This document shows positions 38,189 through 46,945 of a stretch of 64,000 nt of DNA, piece by piece (within the stretch, counting starts at the first letter, position 1; each line of letters starts with the position of its first letter). The position numbers and the translations under genes were made by a program. This DNA comes from UMGS1668 sp035447605 (lineage in GTDB: Bacteria > Bacillota > Clostridia > Oscillospirales > Ruminococcaceae): NCBI GenBank assembly GCA_035447605.1, contig DAOTHJ010000002.1:1-64000 (forward strand), given 5' to 3'. Below the pieces are notes generated by a model. That model saw nothing but the letters and a program-made list of their open reading frames with translations. It was not told the origin of the DNA and made no database searches.

Positions 38189-38452
38189 ATGTTTTCGAGC
38201 GAAGTAAAAGTTCAGAATCAGGTAGGCCTTCATGCCCGCCCCGCGACTTTCTTCATTCAGAAAGCCAACGAGTATAAATCCTCCATCTGGGTCGAAAAGG
38301 AAGAGCGCAGAGTCAATGCGAAATCCCTTCTGGGCGTATTGTCTCTTGGGATCGTCGGTGGCACCGAGATCAAGATTATTGCCGACGGCGCTGATGAGCA
38401 GGCCGCAGTGGAGGGCCTTGTCAAACTTGTTCAATCCGGTTTCTCTGACTGA
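38189..38452 (+). CDS. ptsH: Phosphocarrier protein HPr
   Basis: 87 residues from ATG 38189 with AAGGAG upstream. The PTS phosphorylation site is QVGLHARPATFF (His15), and the Gram-positive regulatory serine lies in NAKSLLGVLSLGI (Ser46). With both sites it can act in sugar transport and, as HPr-Ser-P, in catabolite control with CcpA. It is not next to ptsI, as is common in Clostridia. Confidence 0.93.
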   Translation: MFSSEVKVQNQVGLHARPATFFIQKANEYKSSIWVEKEERRVNAKSLLGVLSLGIVGGTEIKIIADGADEQAAVEGLVKLVQSGFSD

Positions 38453-38469
38453 CCGATCATGAAAATCAG

Positions 38470-38502
38470 CGCCGCAGATAGCAATATTTGCGGCGTTTTT
38501 TC
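38470..38502 (+). terminator. Rho-independent terminator after the HPr gene
   Basis: Stem CGCCGCA/TGCGGCG (38470-38476, 38489-38495), 12-base loop, seven-T run. Confidence 0.88.
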
Positions 38503-38533
38503 TTATTTATAGAAAAAAGGAGGCGCCCGGCCG

Positions 38534-40369
38534 ATGGAGAATCCGCGTTTGCCGTACCTGAGAGAAAAAACGCATACCCTGCCGCTGGAACCGGGCGTCT
38601 ATATCATGCATGAAAAGAGCGGAAAAGTCATCTATGTCGGCAAGGCGAAGAAGCTCAAAAACCGCGTCACCAGCTATTTCCGCAACGTGGAAAAGCTCCT
38701 GCCGAAGGTCTACAAGATGGTTGAGCACGTCTGGGATTTCGACTATATCGTCACGGACAGCGAATTTGAGGCGCTGGTCCTCGAGTGCTCCCTGATCAAA
38801 CAGTACGCGCCGAAATACAACATCCTGCTCAAGGACGACAAGGGCTACAGCTACGTCAGAATCTCTCCCGGGCCGTACAGCCGGCTGACCGGCGTTCTGC
38901 AAAAGGCCGACGACGGCGCCACCTACCTCGGGCCGTATATGAGCTCGTTTGTCGTGCGGCAGACGGTTGCCGAGGCGAACAAGGCCTTCATGCTGCCGAC
39001 CTGCAACAAGAAGTTTCCGCAGGAGTTCCGCAAGAGCCGGCCCTGCTTAAATTATTACATCAAGCAATGCATGGGCGTCTGCCGGGGCAGAATATCGGAA
39101 GGGGAATATGCCGAGACGCTGGATCAGGCGCTGGATTTCATCAAAGGCGGCAGCGCCTCCTCGATCGCGAAGCTGACCGAGCGGATGGAGGTCTGTGCGG
39201 AAAACGAGGAATACGAGCGCGCGGCCGTTCTGCGGGATAGAATCCACGCCATCGAGCGCATCACCGAGCGGCAGAAGGTCGTATTCTCCAAAGTGGAGGA
39301 GCAGGACGTTGTGGCGCTCGCCAAAAACGGCGAGGATACCTGCGCCGTTGTGCTCAAATTCCGCGGCGGCCGGCTGGTCGATAAAAACCTCTATACGATG
39401 AAGGAACTGGGGACGGATCCCGCTTCCGTCGCCGAATTCCTGCGCAGTTATTATCTCGAAAAAGAGGACGTCCCCCCGCAGGTGGTTCTTCACGAGGAAT
39501 GTGAGGACCGGGAACTGCTGGCAAGATGGCTCTCCGAAAAGCGCGGCAAGAAGGTGACGATCACCGTGCCGCAGAAGGGCGACCAGAAAAAGATCGCCGA
39601 CATGGCCTACAACAACGCGGCGGAGGAGCTTTCCCACAGCAGCGCGGTCACGAGCAAGGACGTCGCCGTTCTTGACGAGCTGGCCCGCCTGCTGGGCATG
39701 GAGAAGGCGCCGGAAGTCATCGAGGCCTACGATATTTCCAACTTCGGCTCGGAGACGGTCGTCGGCGGCATGGTCGTCTATGAAAACGCCCGCCCGAAGC
39801 GCAGCGACTACCGAAAATTCGCGATCAAGGAGGCTCAGGCGCCGGACGACTACGCCTGCATGGCCGAGATGATACGGCGGCGGTTCGAGCGATATTTTGC
39901 GGAGAAGGAGAGCGGGACGAGCTTTGGCCGGCTGCCGGATCTGATCCTGCTCGACGGCGGTAAAGGCCACGTCGGGGCTATCAAGCCGCTGCTGCGCGGC
40001 ATGGGCATCGACGTGCCGGTCTTCGGTATGGTCAAGGACGACCGTCACCGCACCCGCGCGATTGCGGAGGACGGCGGCGAGATTGCCATTTCCGCGGTGC
40101 GAAGCGTGTTTTCTTTCGTCACCGCCGTTCAGGACGAGGTGCACCGCTACTCGGTCGGGTACAGCCGCGCGAAGCACAGCAAGACCTCCTTCGCCCTGTC
40201 GCTGACGAAGGTCAAGGGCATCGGCGAGAAGCGTGCGCGGGCCCTGATGCAGCATTTTAAAACCATTAAAGCAATGAAAGAGGCAACCGTGGAGGAGCTT
40301 GCCGCGGCGGAGGGTATGACGAAGCCCGTCGCGGAGGAACTGCACCGCTTCCTGAATGAGGAAGCCTGA
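38534..40369 (+). CDS. uvrC: Excinuclease ABC subunit C
   Basis: 611 residues from ATG 38534 with AAAGGAGGC upstream. The N-terminal GIY-YIG nuclease is PGVYIMHEKSGKVIYVGKAK. The UvrB-binding UVR motif lies near residue 200-235 (CAENEEYERAAVLRDRIHAI). The RNase H-like second nuclease follows (YDISNFGSETVVGGMVVYEN, LPDLILLDGGKGHVGAI), then tandem helix-hairpin-helix motifs (LTKVKGIGEKRARALMQHF). UvrC makes both incisions in nucleotide excision repair. uvrB begins at 62642. Confidence 0.97.
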   Translation: MENPRLPYLREKTHTLPLEPGVYIMHEKSGKVIYVGKAKKLKNRVTSYFRNVEKLLPKVYKMVEHVWDFDYIVTDSEFEALVLECSLIKQYAPKYNILLKDDKGYSYVRISPGPYSRLTGVLQKADDGATYLGPYMSSFVVRQTVAEANKAFMLPTCNKKFPQEFRKSRPCLNYYIKQCMGVCRGRISEGEYAETLDQALDFIKGGSASSIAKLTERMEVCAENEEYERAAVLRDRIHAIERITERQKVVFSKVEEQDVVALAKNGEDTCAVVLKFRGGRLVDKNLYTMKELGTDPASVAEFLRSYYLEKEDVPPQVVLHEECEDRELLARWLSEKRGKKVTITVPQKGDQKKIADMAYNNAAEELSHSSAVTSKDVAVLDELARLLGMEKAPEVIEAYDISNFGSETVVGGMVVYENARPKRSDYRKFAIKEAQAPDDYACMAEMIRRRFERYFAEKESGTSFGRLPDLILLDGGKGHVGAIKPLLRGMGIDVPVFGMVKDDRHRTRAIAEDGGEIAISAVRSVFSFVTAVQDEVHRYSVGYSRAKHSKTSFALSLTKVKGIGEKRARALMQHFKTIKAMKEATVEELAAAEGMTKPVAEELHRFLNEEA

Positions 40370-40399
40370 CCGGATTTTTCCCGGAGCGGTTCCTGAATC

Positions 40400-40428
40400 T
40401 TGACATTCCCCGGAAAACAAACGATAAT
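40400..40428 (+). promoter_or_regulatory. Promoter of rsmD-coaD
   Basis: TTGACA (40400-40405), 17-base spacer, GATAAT (40423-40428). Confidence 0.82.
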
Positions 40429-40450
40429 AGGGAATACGGAGTGTGAGGAT

Positions 40451-40999
40451 ATGAGAGTAATTACCGGGCTGGCGAAAGGCAAACGCCTGACCGCGCCGGA
40501 AGGAAAGGATACCACCCGGCCGACGGCCGAAAAGGTCAAGGAGGGCGTATTTTCCGCCATCCAGTTTTTGCTGGAGGAAGCGGAGGTGCTCGATCTCTTT
40601 GCGGGCTCCGGCCAGCTTGGGATTGAGGCGATTTCCCGCGGCGCGAAGAAGGCCGTCTTTGTCGACAATGATAAAGAGGCCGTCGCCTGCATCAAGGAAA
40701 ATCTCGCGAACTGCGGCTTTTCCGGGAAATCCTATGTCCATCAGACGGATGTGCAGAGCTATCTTGCCGGCGCGAGAGAGACGTTCGATATGGTCTTTCT
40801 CGATCCGCCCTATGCGGATGAGGCCGTTCCGACGCTTCTGCCGAAGGTGGAGCCTCTGGTGAAACCCGGCGGTATCGTCTTTTGCGAAATTTCCAAGCGC
40901 AACGACCTGCCGGAATCGGTGGAGGGTCTGCATTTTTATAAGGAATACCGCTACGGCCGGACGAAGGTCGTCCAGTACCGCAAAGAGTCCGGGATCTGA
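40451..40999 (+). CDS. rsmD: 16S rRNA (guanine-N2)-methyltransferase RsmD
   Basis: 182 residues from ATG 40451, downstream of its promoter. It has MRVITGLAKGKRLTAPEG, RPTAEKVKEGVFSAI, the SAM site VLDLFAGSGQLGIEAISRGA and the catalytic motif FLDPPYADE (D/N-PPY). It methylates G966 of 16S rRNA. The rsmD-coaD pair is the usual arrangement. Confidence 0.95.
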   Translation: MRVITGLAKGKRLTAPEGKDTTRPTAEKVKEGVFSAIQFLLEEAEVLDLFAGSGQLGIEAISRGAKKAVFVDNDKEAVACIKENLANCGFSGKSYVHQTDVQSYLAGARETFDMVFLDPPYADEAVPTLLPKVEPLVKPGGIVFCEISKRNDLPESVEGLHFYKEYRYGRTKVVQYRKESGI

Positions 41000-41141
41000 C
41001 CGGCCGGGAAGGATTTTGAGGGCCCCGGAGGAGAGGCTCTCCCGGCAGGAGCCCCGGCGATCCTGAAATGCGAATAAGGGACGGATGCCCCAAAGGGAAC
41101 CGGAGACGCGGGAAAAAAGCGTTTCCGTAACGAGGTGTCAT

Positions 41142-41639
41142 ATGAAAATTGCCGTCTGTCCGGGCAGCTTTGACCCGGTCACCTATGGGCATCTGGATAT
41201 TGTCCGCCGTGCCGCGGCTCTGTTCGACGAGGTCATTGTTCTTGTGGTGACCAATCTGGACAAGCACTGCGTATTCACTGCGGAGGAGCGCTGCGACATG
41301 ATCCGCCGGGTGATCGGGAATCTCCCGAACGTGAAGGTCGACAGCTACGGCGGCTTGCTTGCGGATTACTGCCGGAAGCACGACGCCGCCGCCATTGTAA
41401 AGGGCCTGCGCGCCGTATCGGATTTCGAGTATGAATTCCAGATGGCGCTCGCCAATAAAAAACTTTTGCCGGATGCGGATACCGTGTTTCTGACCACGAA
41501 TGCGGAGAACATGTACCTGAGTTCGAGCCTTGTGCGGCAGATCGCCTCGCTCGGTGGAGATATTTCTCCGTTCGTACCGAAAGAGATCCGTGAGGAAATC
41601 CGGATCCGCCTGCAGGGGCAGGGAATTCAGGAAGAATAA
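41142..41639 (+). CDS. coaD: Phosphopantetheine adenylyltransferase
   Basis: 165 residues from ATG 41142 with CGAGGTG upstream. The nucleotidyl-transferase motifs are CPGSFDPVTYGHLDIV (TxGH type) and NMYLSSSLVRQIASLGGDIS. It makes dephospho-CoA from 4'-phosphopantetheine and ATP, the fourth step of CoA synthesis. It follows rsmD after 142 bases of GC-rich spacer. Confidence 0.96.
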   Translation: MKIAVCPGSFDPVTYGHLDIVRRAAALFDEVIVLVVTNLDKHCVFTAEERCDMIRRVIGNLPNVKVDSYGGLLADYCRKHDAAAIVKGLRAVSDFEYEFQMALANKKLLPDADTVFLTTNAENMYLSSSLVRQIASLGGDISPFVPKEIREEIRIRLQGQGIQEE

Positions 41640-41657
41640 ACAGATGGAGGTCGTTTT

Positions 41658-42131
41658 ATGAGTATCGAGGAAACTTTGGACCAGCTGGATGAACTGATTG
41701 ACCGTTCCTGGTCGCTCCCGTTGACCGGCGGCAGATGTGTGGTTGACGCCGATAAAGTGCGCGAACTTCTGGACGAGATCCGTCTCAATATGCCTACGGA
41801 GATCCGTCAGGCGCAGTCCATCGTCGCGGACCGCACCGAGATCGTCAATGCCGCCAAAAAAGAGGCCGAGGCCATCATCGGCCGCGCTGAGAAGCGTGCT
41901 GCGAGCATGGTCGAGGAGGAGGAGATTGTCCGCCTCAGCAAATCCAAGGCGCAGGAGATCAGCCAGCAGGCGCAGCAGCAGAGCCGCGAAATGCGCCAGG
42001 CCGCCAAGGATTTCGTCGACAATATCCTCAAGAACACCGAAGAAACCCTGAACGGTGCCGTCGTGGAGGTCAGAAATACCCGTGCCGCCTTCCGTCAGGC
42101 GCAGCAGAAGCCACAGGCCCCCCAGGCCTGA
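41658..42131 (+). CDS. Coiled-coil protein, ATPase-subunit-H/DivIVA-like
   Basis: 157 residues from ATG 41658 with ATGGAGG upstream. From about residue 45 to 140 it is a long charged heptad coiled coil rich in Ala, Glu, Gln and Arg (AAKKEAEAIIGRAEKRAASM, SKAQEISQQAQQQSREMRQA). The N-terminus (ETLDQLDELIDRSWSLPLTGGRCVVDADKVRELLDEI) is shared by clostridial proteins encoded next to coaD, often labelled as V-type ATPase subunit H-like or DivIVA-like. Real function unknown. Gln/Pro-rich end. Confidence 0.8.
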   Translation: MSIEETLDQLDELIDRSWSLPLTGGRCVVDADKVRELLDEIRLNMPTEIRQAQSIVADRTEIVNAAKKEAEAIIGRAEKRAASMVEEEEIVRLSKSKAQEISQQAQQQSREMRQAAKDFVDNILKNTEETLNGAVVEVRNTRAAFRQAQQKPQAPQA

Positions 42132-42255
42132 CAGGCTGAAGAACCCGCCATTTCAAAGAGCCATGCTCTTTTGAGCACGGAAGCGCCGTCTGCGCTTTTG
42201 ATGCGGAAGGGCTTTTCTCCGGAGGCATCCGGAGCCGAAATATTCATGGAATCCA

Positions 42256-42294
42256 ACACCGCAGCGGGGAATTCCCGTTTGCGGTGTTTTTTTG
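42256..42294 (+). terminator. Rho-independent terminator after the coaD operon
   Basis: ACACCGCAGCGGG pairs with CCCGTTTGCGGTGT (one bulge/mismatch), then a seven-T run. Confidence 0.88.
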
Positions 42295-42606
42295 TTTGCC
42301 TGCCTGCCGGGTTCACAGCTCCTGCCACACCGAAAACAGCCTCAGAATTATGTAAAAACGGAGCCATAGGTCCGCCTGTTTCAGGCAAGCGGCCGGTTCC
42401 AAAGAGAGGCAAAACCGCCCGCCTGTATGTTTTATGGTTTTTACGATTCTAAGCTCCTGCCACACTGACGCCACAGGTTCCGTTTCCGGGGCCTGTTTTT
42501 TATCCCCTTTGCGGAGCGGGAAACCCGTTTTACGGACCGCGATGGGGAAAGAGAGTGTTCAGCCCGAAAAAGCCGGTATTTTACGCCCACTTTTTTCCCA
42601 AAAGGC
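42295..42606. other. 312-bp non-coding stretch upstream of mraZ
   Basis: No gene seen. It holds a 14-base direct repeat AGCTCCTGCCACAC at about 42317 and 42450, a weak terminator-like stem with T6 near 42470-42506, and a short CGGG-AAA-CCCG hairpin near 42520. No tRNA or T-box features. Confidence 0.5.
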
Positions 42607-42634
42607 TTGCAATTTCAGGCAAAGGCATTATAAT
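42607..42634 (+). promoter_or_regulatory. Promoter of the mraZ division and wall cluster
   Basis: TTGCAA (42607-42612), 16-base spacer, TATAAT (42629-42634). Confidence 0.85.
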
Positions 42635-42645
42635 ATAACTTGTAA

Positions 42646-42670
42646 TGGGAAACAGTGGGGAACTGTGGGT
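42646..42670 (+). promoter_or_regulatory. MraZ operator: three TGGG boxes with 10-bp period
   Basis: TGGGA (42646), TGGGG (42656) and TGGGT (42666), each separated by 5 bases, at and just after the transcription start. This is the known MraZ recognition pattern, so the cluster is probably autoregulated by its first gene product. Confidence 0.9.
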
Positions 42671-42716
42671 AATTTCCCCCAAAACTTTCACAAAATCGGA
42701 AGAGGGAGGGATGCCG

Positions 42717-43136
42717 GTGTTTATCGGAGAATACACATACAGCCTCGACGAAAAAGGCCGCGTCAGCATCCCCGCCAAACTCCGGGATGCGCTCGGCATC
42801 GATTTCATTCTGACCCGTGGGCTCGACGGCTGCGTGGCCGCCTATTCGCTGGAGGCGTGGGAATCGCTCTCCGCCAAGATCGCCGCTCTCCCGACCGCGA
42901 AGGCGCGGGATCTCAAGCGGTTCATGTTCGCAAGCGCCACGCAGGTCACGCCGGACAAGCAGGGCCGCGTGCTGATTTCATCCCCGCTCCGCAGCTATGC
43001 GGAACTCGAAAAGGATGTCTCCGTCATCGGCGCGAACGATCACGTCGAGATCTGGGATCGTGATAAATGGGAAGGCCGCCGTGACGCGCTGACCTCCGAC
43101 TACATCGCGGACGCGATGGACGAGGTGGGCTTCTGA
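42717..43136 (+). CDS. mraZ: Transcriptional regulator MraZ
   Basis: 139 residues from GTG 42717: GGGAGG lies 7 bases upstream, whereas ATG 42711 is only 1 base from it. The protein then begins FIGEYTYSLDEKGRVSIPAK as in the family. It has two SpoVT-AbrB-like halves, each with a DxKGR motif (DEKGRVSIPAKLRDALG and DKQGRVLISSPLRSYA). MraZ binds the TGGG repeats before its own gene and controls the division cluster. The stop overlaps the rsmH start (TGATG). Confidence 0.95.
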   Translation: MFIGEYTYSLDEKGRVSIPAKLRDALGIDFILTRGLDGCVAAYSLEAWESLSAKIAALPTAKARDLKRFMFASATQVTPDKQGRVLISSPLRSYAELEKDVSVIGANDHVEIWDRDKWEGRRDALTSDYIADAMDEVGF

Positions 43137-44074
43137 TGGCACAGGAAGCATTCGGCCACATCCCGGTTCTGCTAAATGAAGTGTTGGAGCTTCTGAATAT
43201 CCGGGAGGACGGCATCTACGTCGACGGAACGGTCGGCGGCGCGGGCCACGCCTCCGAGATTGCGAAGCGCCTCTCCACGGGCCGGCTGATCGGCCTCGAT
43301 AAGGACCCCGACGCCGTCAAAGCCGCCTCCGAGCGACTTGCCCCATATCCGAATGCACAGGTGGTGCAGGCCGATTTTGCCGACATTCCGGCGGTGCTGG
43401 ATCGCCTCGGCGTCGATGGCGTGGATGGCATTCTGCTGGATCTGGGGGTTTCCTCCCACCAATTTGACGATGCCGCCCGTGGCTTTTCCTATCACGCCGA
43501 CGCGCCGCTCGACATGCGGATGAGCCAGAGCGGGATGACGGCGGCGGAGCTGGTCAACGGATATTCCGGCGCCGAGCTTGCAAAGATTCTTTACGACTAC
43601 GGCGAGGAAAGGTTCACGCCGCGCATCGTAAACGCCATTCTGAAGGCGAGGGAACAGAAGCCCATAGAAACAACGGCCGAGCTCGCGGAGATCGTGAGCG
43701 GTGCCTATCCCGCCGCCGCAAGGCGCGGAGAGAGCGGGCATCCCGCCCGCAAGACCTTTCAGGCCATCCGCATCGCAGTGAACGGCGAGCTGGACTGTTT
43801 GGAGAAAGCCCTGGACGGCGCGTTTGACCGTCTGGGACCCGGAGGCAGATTCGCCATCATCACCTTCCATTCGCTCGAGGACCGCATGGTGAAGCAGCAT
43901 TTTGCCGAGTATGCCAAAGGGTGCATCTGCCCGCCGGAATTTCCGGTCTGCGTATGCGGCCGGGTTCCGAGAGGAAAACTGATTACGAAAAAGCCCGTGG
44001 AAGCCGGAGAATCCGAACAGGACGAAAACCGGCGCAGCAGGAGCGCGAAGCTCCGCGTGATAGAAAAGCTCTGA
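43136..44074 (+). CDS. rsmH: 16S rRNA (cytosine-N4)-methyltransferase RsmH
   Basis: 312 residues from ATG 43136. It has FGHIPVLLNEVLELL, the SAM motif VDGTVGGAGHASEI, GILLDLGVSSHQFD, and the C-terminal HSLEDRMVKQHF followed by a Cys/Pro segment KGCICPPEFPVCVCG. It methylates C1402 of 16S rRNA. Second gene of the cluster, translationally coupled to mraZ. Confidence 0.96.
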   Translation: MAQEAFGHIPVLLNEVLELLNIREDGIYVDGTVGGAGHASEIAKRLSTGRLIGLDKDPDAVKAASERLAPYPNAQVVQADFADIPAVLDRLGVDGVDGILLDLGVSSHQFDDAARGFSYHADAPLDMRMSQSGMTAAELVNGYSGAELAKILYDYGEERFTPRIVNAILKAREQKPIETTAELAEIVSGAYPAAARRGESGHPARKTFQAIRIAVNGELDCLEKALDGAFDRLGPGGRFAIITFHSLEDRMVKQHFAEYAKGCICPPEFPVCVCGRVPRGKLITKKPVEAGESEQDENRRSRSAKLRVIEKL

Positions 44075-44092
44075 AAAAGAGGAGGGTTTGTT

Positions 44093-44578
44093 TTGGCAGC
44101 AGAAGCAGCGTATGACCTCAATATCTTTGCCGGAAAATCCGCAGGGGAGACGGAGCAGGATCTCCGCAGAAGAACCTTGCGCCTTGTAAAGAACCGCCGC
44201 AAACCCCAACAACTTCTTTCTTATAAAACCATCGTGCTTGTCATCGCCGTGCTTGCGGCCTGCGTCACGATGATTTACAGCCGCGTGGTGCTCACGGAGC
44301 TCACCGAAGAGGCCAACGGCTATCAGGATAAGCTCACCGTGCTCAACGCCGAATATATCCGGCTGTCCGGGGAACTGGAGGCCGCCTCCTCGATCAAGAC
44401 GCTTGAGGAGAGCGCCGAGAGCGACCTTGGCCTTTCCAAGATCGAATCAAGCCAGGTGCAGTATGTGAACCTGACTTCGGAGGATCGCATTGCGGTGGCC
44501 GACGAGAGAGGAATCGGCTGGCTCGGCACGCTTTGGGAGAGCGTCACCGAGCTGTTTGAGGCATACAATCCGTTCTGA
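44093..44578 (+). CDS. ftsL: Cell division protein FtsL-like
   Basis: 161 residues from TTG 44093 with GAGGAGGG 7 bases upstream. Basic N-terminus, one transmembrane segment (about 44-62, TIVLVIAVLAACVTMIYS), then an extracellular coiled coil (LTEEANGYQDKLTVLNAEYI) and a short C-terminal region. FtsL is poorly conserved; the call rests on topology and place between rsmH and the PBP gene. It would pair with DivIC (5126) and FtsQ (53539). The C-terminal extension of about 40 residues is longer than in Bacillus. Confidence 0.82.
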   Translation: MAAEAAYDLNIFAGKSAGETEQDLRRRTLRLVKNRRKPQQLLSYKTIVLVIAVLAACVTMIYSRVVLTELTEEANGYQDKLTVLNAEYIRLSGELEAASSIKTLEESAESDLGLSKIESSQVQYVNLTSEDRIAVADERGIGWLGTLWESVTELFEAYNPF

Positions 44579-44690
44579 CTTAATACGATAAACAGTAGCG
44601 CCGTTTTGGCCGCTTCGCGGAAGACGGCGCTGTCTTCATAATTGGGGAGCGGATACCATCTCCGCTTTTTCCCCTCAATCGGGAGGAAAC

Positions 44691-46922
44691 ATGAACAAAG
44701 CGCCCACAGCCGTCACCAGAAAAAGGATCCTTGCCATTGCCGCCGCCGTCACACTGATCGGCTTCGGCAGCCTGATCTTTCGACTTTTCAACTTGCAGAT
44801 TGTAAATGCCGAGGAATATCAGGCGCAGGCGGCAAAACAACAGCTCAAGGTCACCGAGCTCTCCGCCACGCGCGGCACCATCTATGACGCCAACGGCAAT
44901 ATCCTTGCCATCAGCTCCACGGCGTGGACGGTCTGCATTTCTCCGGTGGATATTTCCAATGATACGGAAAAGGAACTGATCGTCAGCGGTCTTTCCAATA
45001 TGCTGGGGGTCAGCGCGGAATACGTCCGCGCCAAATGCGAGCGCAACACCTACTATGAGACGGTCAAAAAGAATATCGACCGTCCGCTGGCGGAGCAGGT
45101 CACCCAGTTTGCCGCGGATAACGGCATCGCCGCCATCTACCTTGAAGAGGACAACAAGCGCTACTACCCTTACGATAACTTTGCCTCCGACCTGCTCGGC
45201 TTTACGAACTCGGATAACTCCGGCGCTTACGGGATCGAATCCTACTACGACAAGGTTCTGAGCGGCACTTCCGGAAAAGTGGTTTCCGCCAAAAACGCAT
45301 GGGGCACGGAGATGCCCTATGATTACGAAGAGATGTATGCCTCCGAGGACGGCAACAGCATCCAGCTGACCATCGACGAAGGCATCCAGCATTTTGTGGA
45401 AAAGAACCTGGAGATCGCCGTCAAGGAACACAGCGTCCAGAAGCGTGGCACCTGCATTGTGATGAACGCGAATACCGGCGCGGTTCTCGCCATGTCGACA
45501 AAAGGCGATTTCGACCCGAACAATCCGCTGGAGATCTCCGATGAGGCGCAGGCGGAGGTCGACAGCCAGACCACGGAGGAAGCCAAAACGGATGCCAGGG
45601 CCGAGGCCCAGTTCACCCAATGGGGCAATAAAGCGATCGCAGAAGCCTATGAGCCGGGATCCGTTTTCAAGATCATTACGCTCTCTGCCGCGCTCGATAC
45701 GAATACCACCACTGTCAACGATACCTTCTTCTGCGGCGGATCCATTCAGGTGGCTGACCGCAGGATCTCCTGCTGGAAAACCGCGGGCCACGGCCAGCAG
45801 ACGCTCGCCGAGGCGGTGCGGAATTCCTGCAACCCGGCCTTCATCACCATCGGCCTTCGTCTCGGGGTGGAAAACTTCTGCAAGTATTTTGCGGCATTCG
45901 GGCTGACGGAGGAGACCGGCATCGATCTGCCCGGCGAGGGCAGCGGCATCTTCTACGATCCCGATGCCATGACCGAGATCAACCTCGCCTCCTGCTCCTT
46001 TGGCCAGACGTTTAAAGTCACGCCGCTTCAGCTTGTCACGGCGGTCTGCGCGGCGGTCAACGGCGGCTATCTGTATCAGCCCTATGTCGTCTCGGAGGTC
46101 CTCTCCTCCGACGGCACCGTGATCTCCGAGACCGAGCCGACGCTGGTGCGGCAGGTCATCTCCGAAAAAACTTCGGCCACGGTCCGAGAGCTGCTCGCCG
46201 GCGTCGTCGAAGAGGGCTCCGGCCGCTCGGCAAAAGTCCCCGGCTACCGCATCGGCGGCAAGACCGGCACCTCCGAAAAGCTTGACCAGAAGGCGGTAGA
46301 CGGCGTTGAAAGATATGTCTCCTCCTTCCTTGCGGTTGCGCCGATCGACGATCCGCAGATCGTCATTCTGATGCTTCTGGATGAGGCGCAGATGGAAAAC
46401 CCGTATGGTTCCGTCGTGGCGGCGCCTGTCGTCGGCGCGATGCTCGCGGATATCCTGCCCTATATGGGCATCGAGCCGGTCTATACCGAGGAAGAGCTCG
46501 CGCTCATGGACGGCACAATCCCGTATGTGGAAGAATCCATCGTCCATGACGCGATGAATACCCTCCGTCAAAAGGGTTACAGCTGCTCCGTCGTCGGCGA
46601 AGGAACCACGGTCATCAAACAGGTTCCGGAGGCCGGAGCAAAGATGGATGCGGGCGGTACGGTTTATCTCTACACGGAAGAAAGCGTGATCCCGGGGCAG
46701 GTCGAAGTTCCGGATGTTCTCGGGATGAGCGTCACGGATGTCAATAACGCCATCGTCGGCGCCGGCCTCAAGCTGAAGCTCACCGGTGTCAGCGAGACGG
46801 CCCTCAATCAGGTCGCCTACTCCCAGTTCCCGGAGGCCGGAACGCTCGTCTATCCGGACAGCGTCGTGGAGGTGGCCTTCACCGTCGGCACGGCCGGCGA
46901 AGAAAACTCCGAAGCAGATTAA
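44691..46922 (+). CDS. spoVD: Class B penicillin-binding protein, SpoVD/FtsI type, with two PASTA domains
   Basis: 743 residues from ATG 44691 with CGGGAGG upstream. Single N-terminal anchor (about 12-32), PBP dimerisation domain (ATRGTIYDANGNILA), transpeptidase with active-site EPGSVFKII (SxxK), SCN (SxN, in VRNSCNPAF) and GGKTGTSEK (KTG), then two C-terminal PASTA repeats (about 590-655, and 665-730 starting VEVPDVLGMSVTDV). It cross-links septal or spore-cortex peptidoglycan. Only one such gene lies here, so whether it acts as vegetative PBP2B or as SpoVD cannot be told. A non-terminating hairpin lies upstream at about 44590-44632. Confidence 0.92.
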   Translation: MNKAPTAVTRKRILAIAAAVTLIGFGSLIFRLFNLQIVNAEEYQAQAAKQQLKVTELSATRGTIYDANGNILAISSTAWTVCISPVDISNDTEKELIVSGLSNMLGVSAEYVRAKCERNTYYETVKKNIDRPLAEQVTQFAADNGIAAIYLEEDNKRYYPYDNFASDLLGFTNSDNSGAYGIESYYDKVLSGTSGKVVSAKNAWGTEMPYDYEEMYASEDGNSIQLTIDEGIQHFVEKNLEIAVKEHSVQKRGTCIVMNANTGAVLAMSTKGDFDPNNPLEISDEAQAEVDSQTTEEAKTDARAEAQFTQWGNKAIAEAYEPGSVFKIITLSAALDTNTTTVNDTFFCGGSIQVADRRISCWKTAGHGQQTLAEAVRNSCNPAFITIGLRLGVENFCKYFAAFGLTEETGIDLPGEGSGIFYDPDAMTEINLASCSFGQTFKVTPLQLVTAVCAAVNGGYLYQPYVVSEVLSSDGTVISETEPTLVRQVISEKTSATVRELLAGVVEEGSGRSAKVPGYRIGGKTGTSEKLDQKAVDGVERYVSSFLAVAPIDDPQIVILMLLDEAQMENPYGSVVAAPVVGAMLADILPYMGIEPVYTEEELALMDGTIPYVEESIVHDAMNTLRQKGYSCSVVGEGTTVIKQVPEAGAKMDAGGTVYLYTEESVIPGQVEVPDVLGMSVTDVNNAIVGAGLKLKLTGVSETALNQVAYSQFPEAGTLVYPDSVVEVAFTVGTAGEENSEAD

Positions 46923-46945
46923 TTGAGATCGTTGGAGGTGATCCC

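Noticed and set aside
39047..40933. Long minus-strand open frame opposite uvrC and rsmD
   Set aside because: Antisense shadow spanning two genes with clear functions on plus.
42295..42606. T-box leader before mraZ
   Set aside because: No AGGGTGGNACCGCG box and no downstream aminoacyl-tRNA synthetase or amino-acid gene.
44580..46571. Long minus-strand open frame opposite the PBP gene (663 codons)
   Set aside because: It is an antisense shadow of a G+C-rich gene. The plus strand carries full SxxK, SxN, KTG and PASTA motifs.
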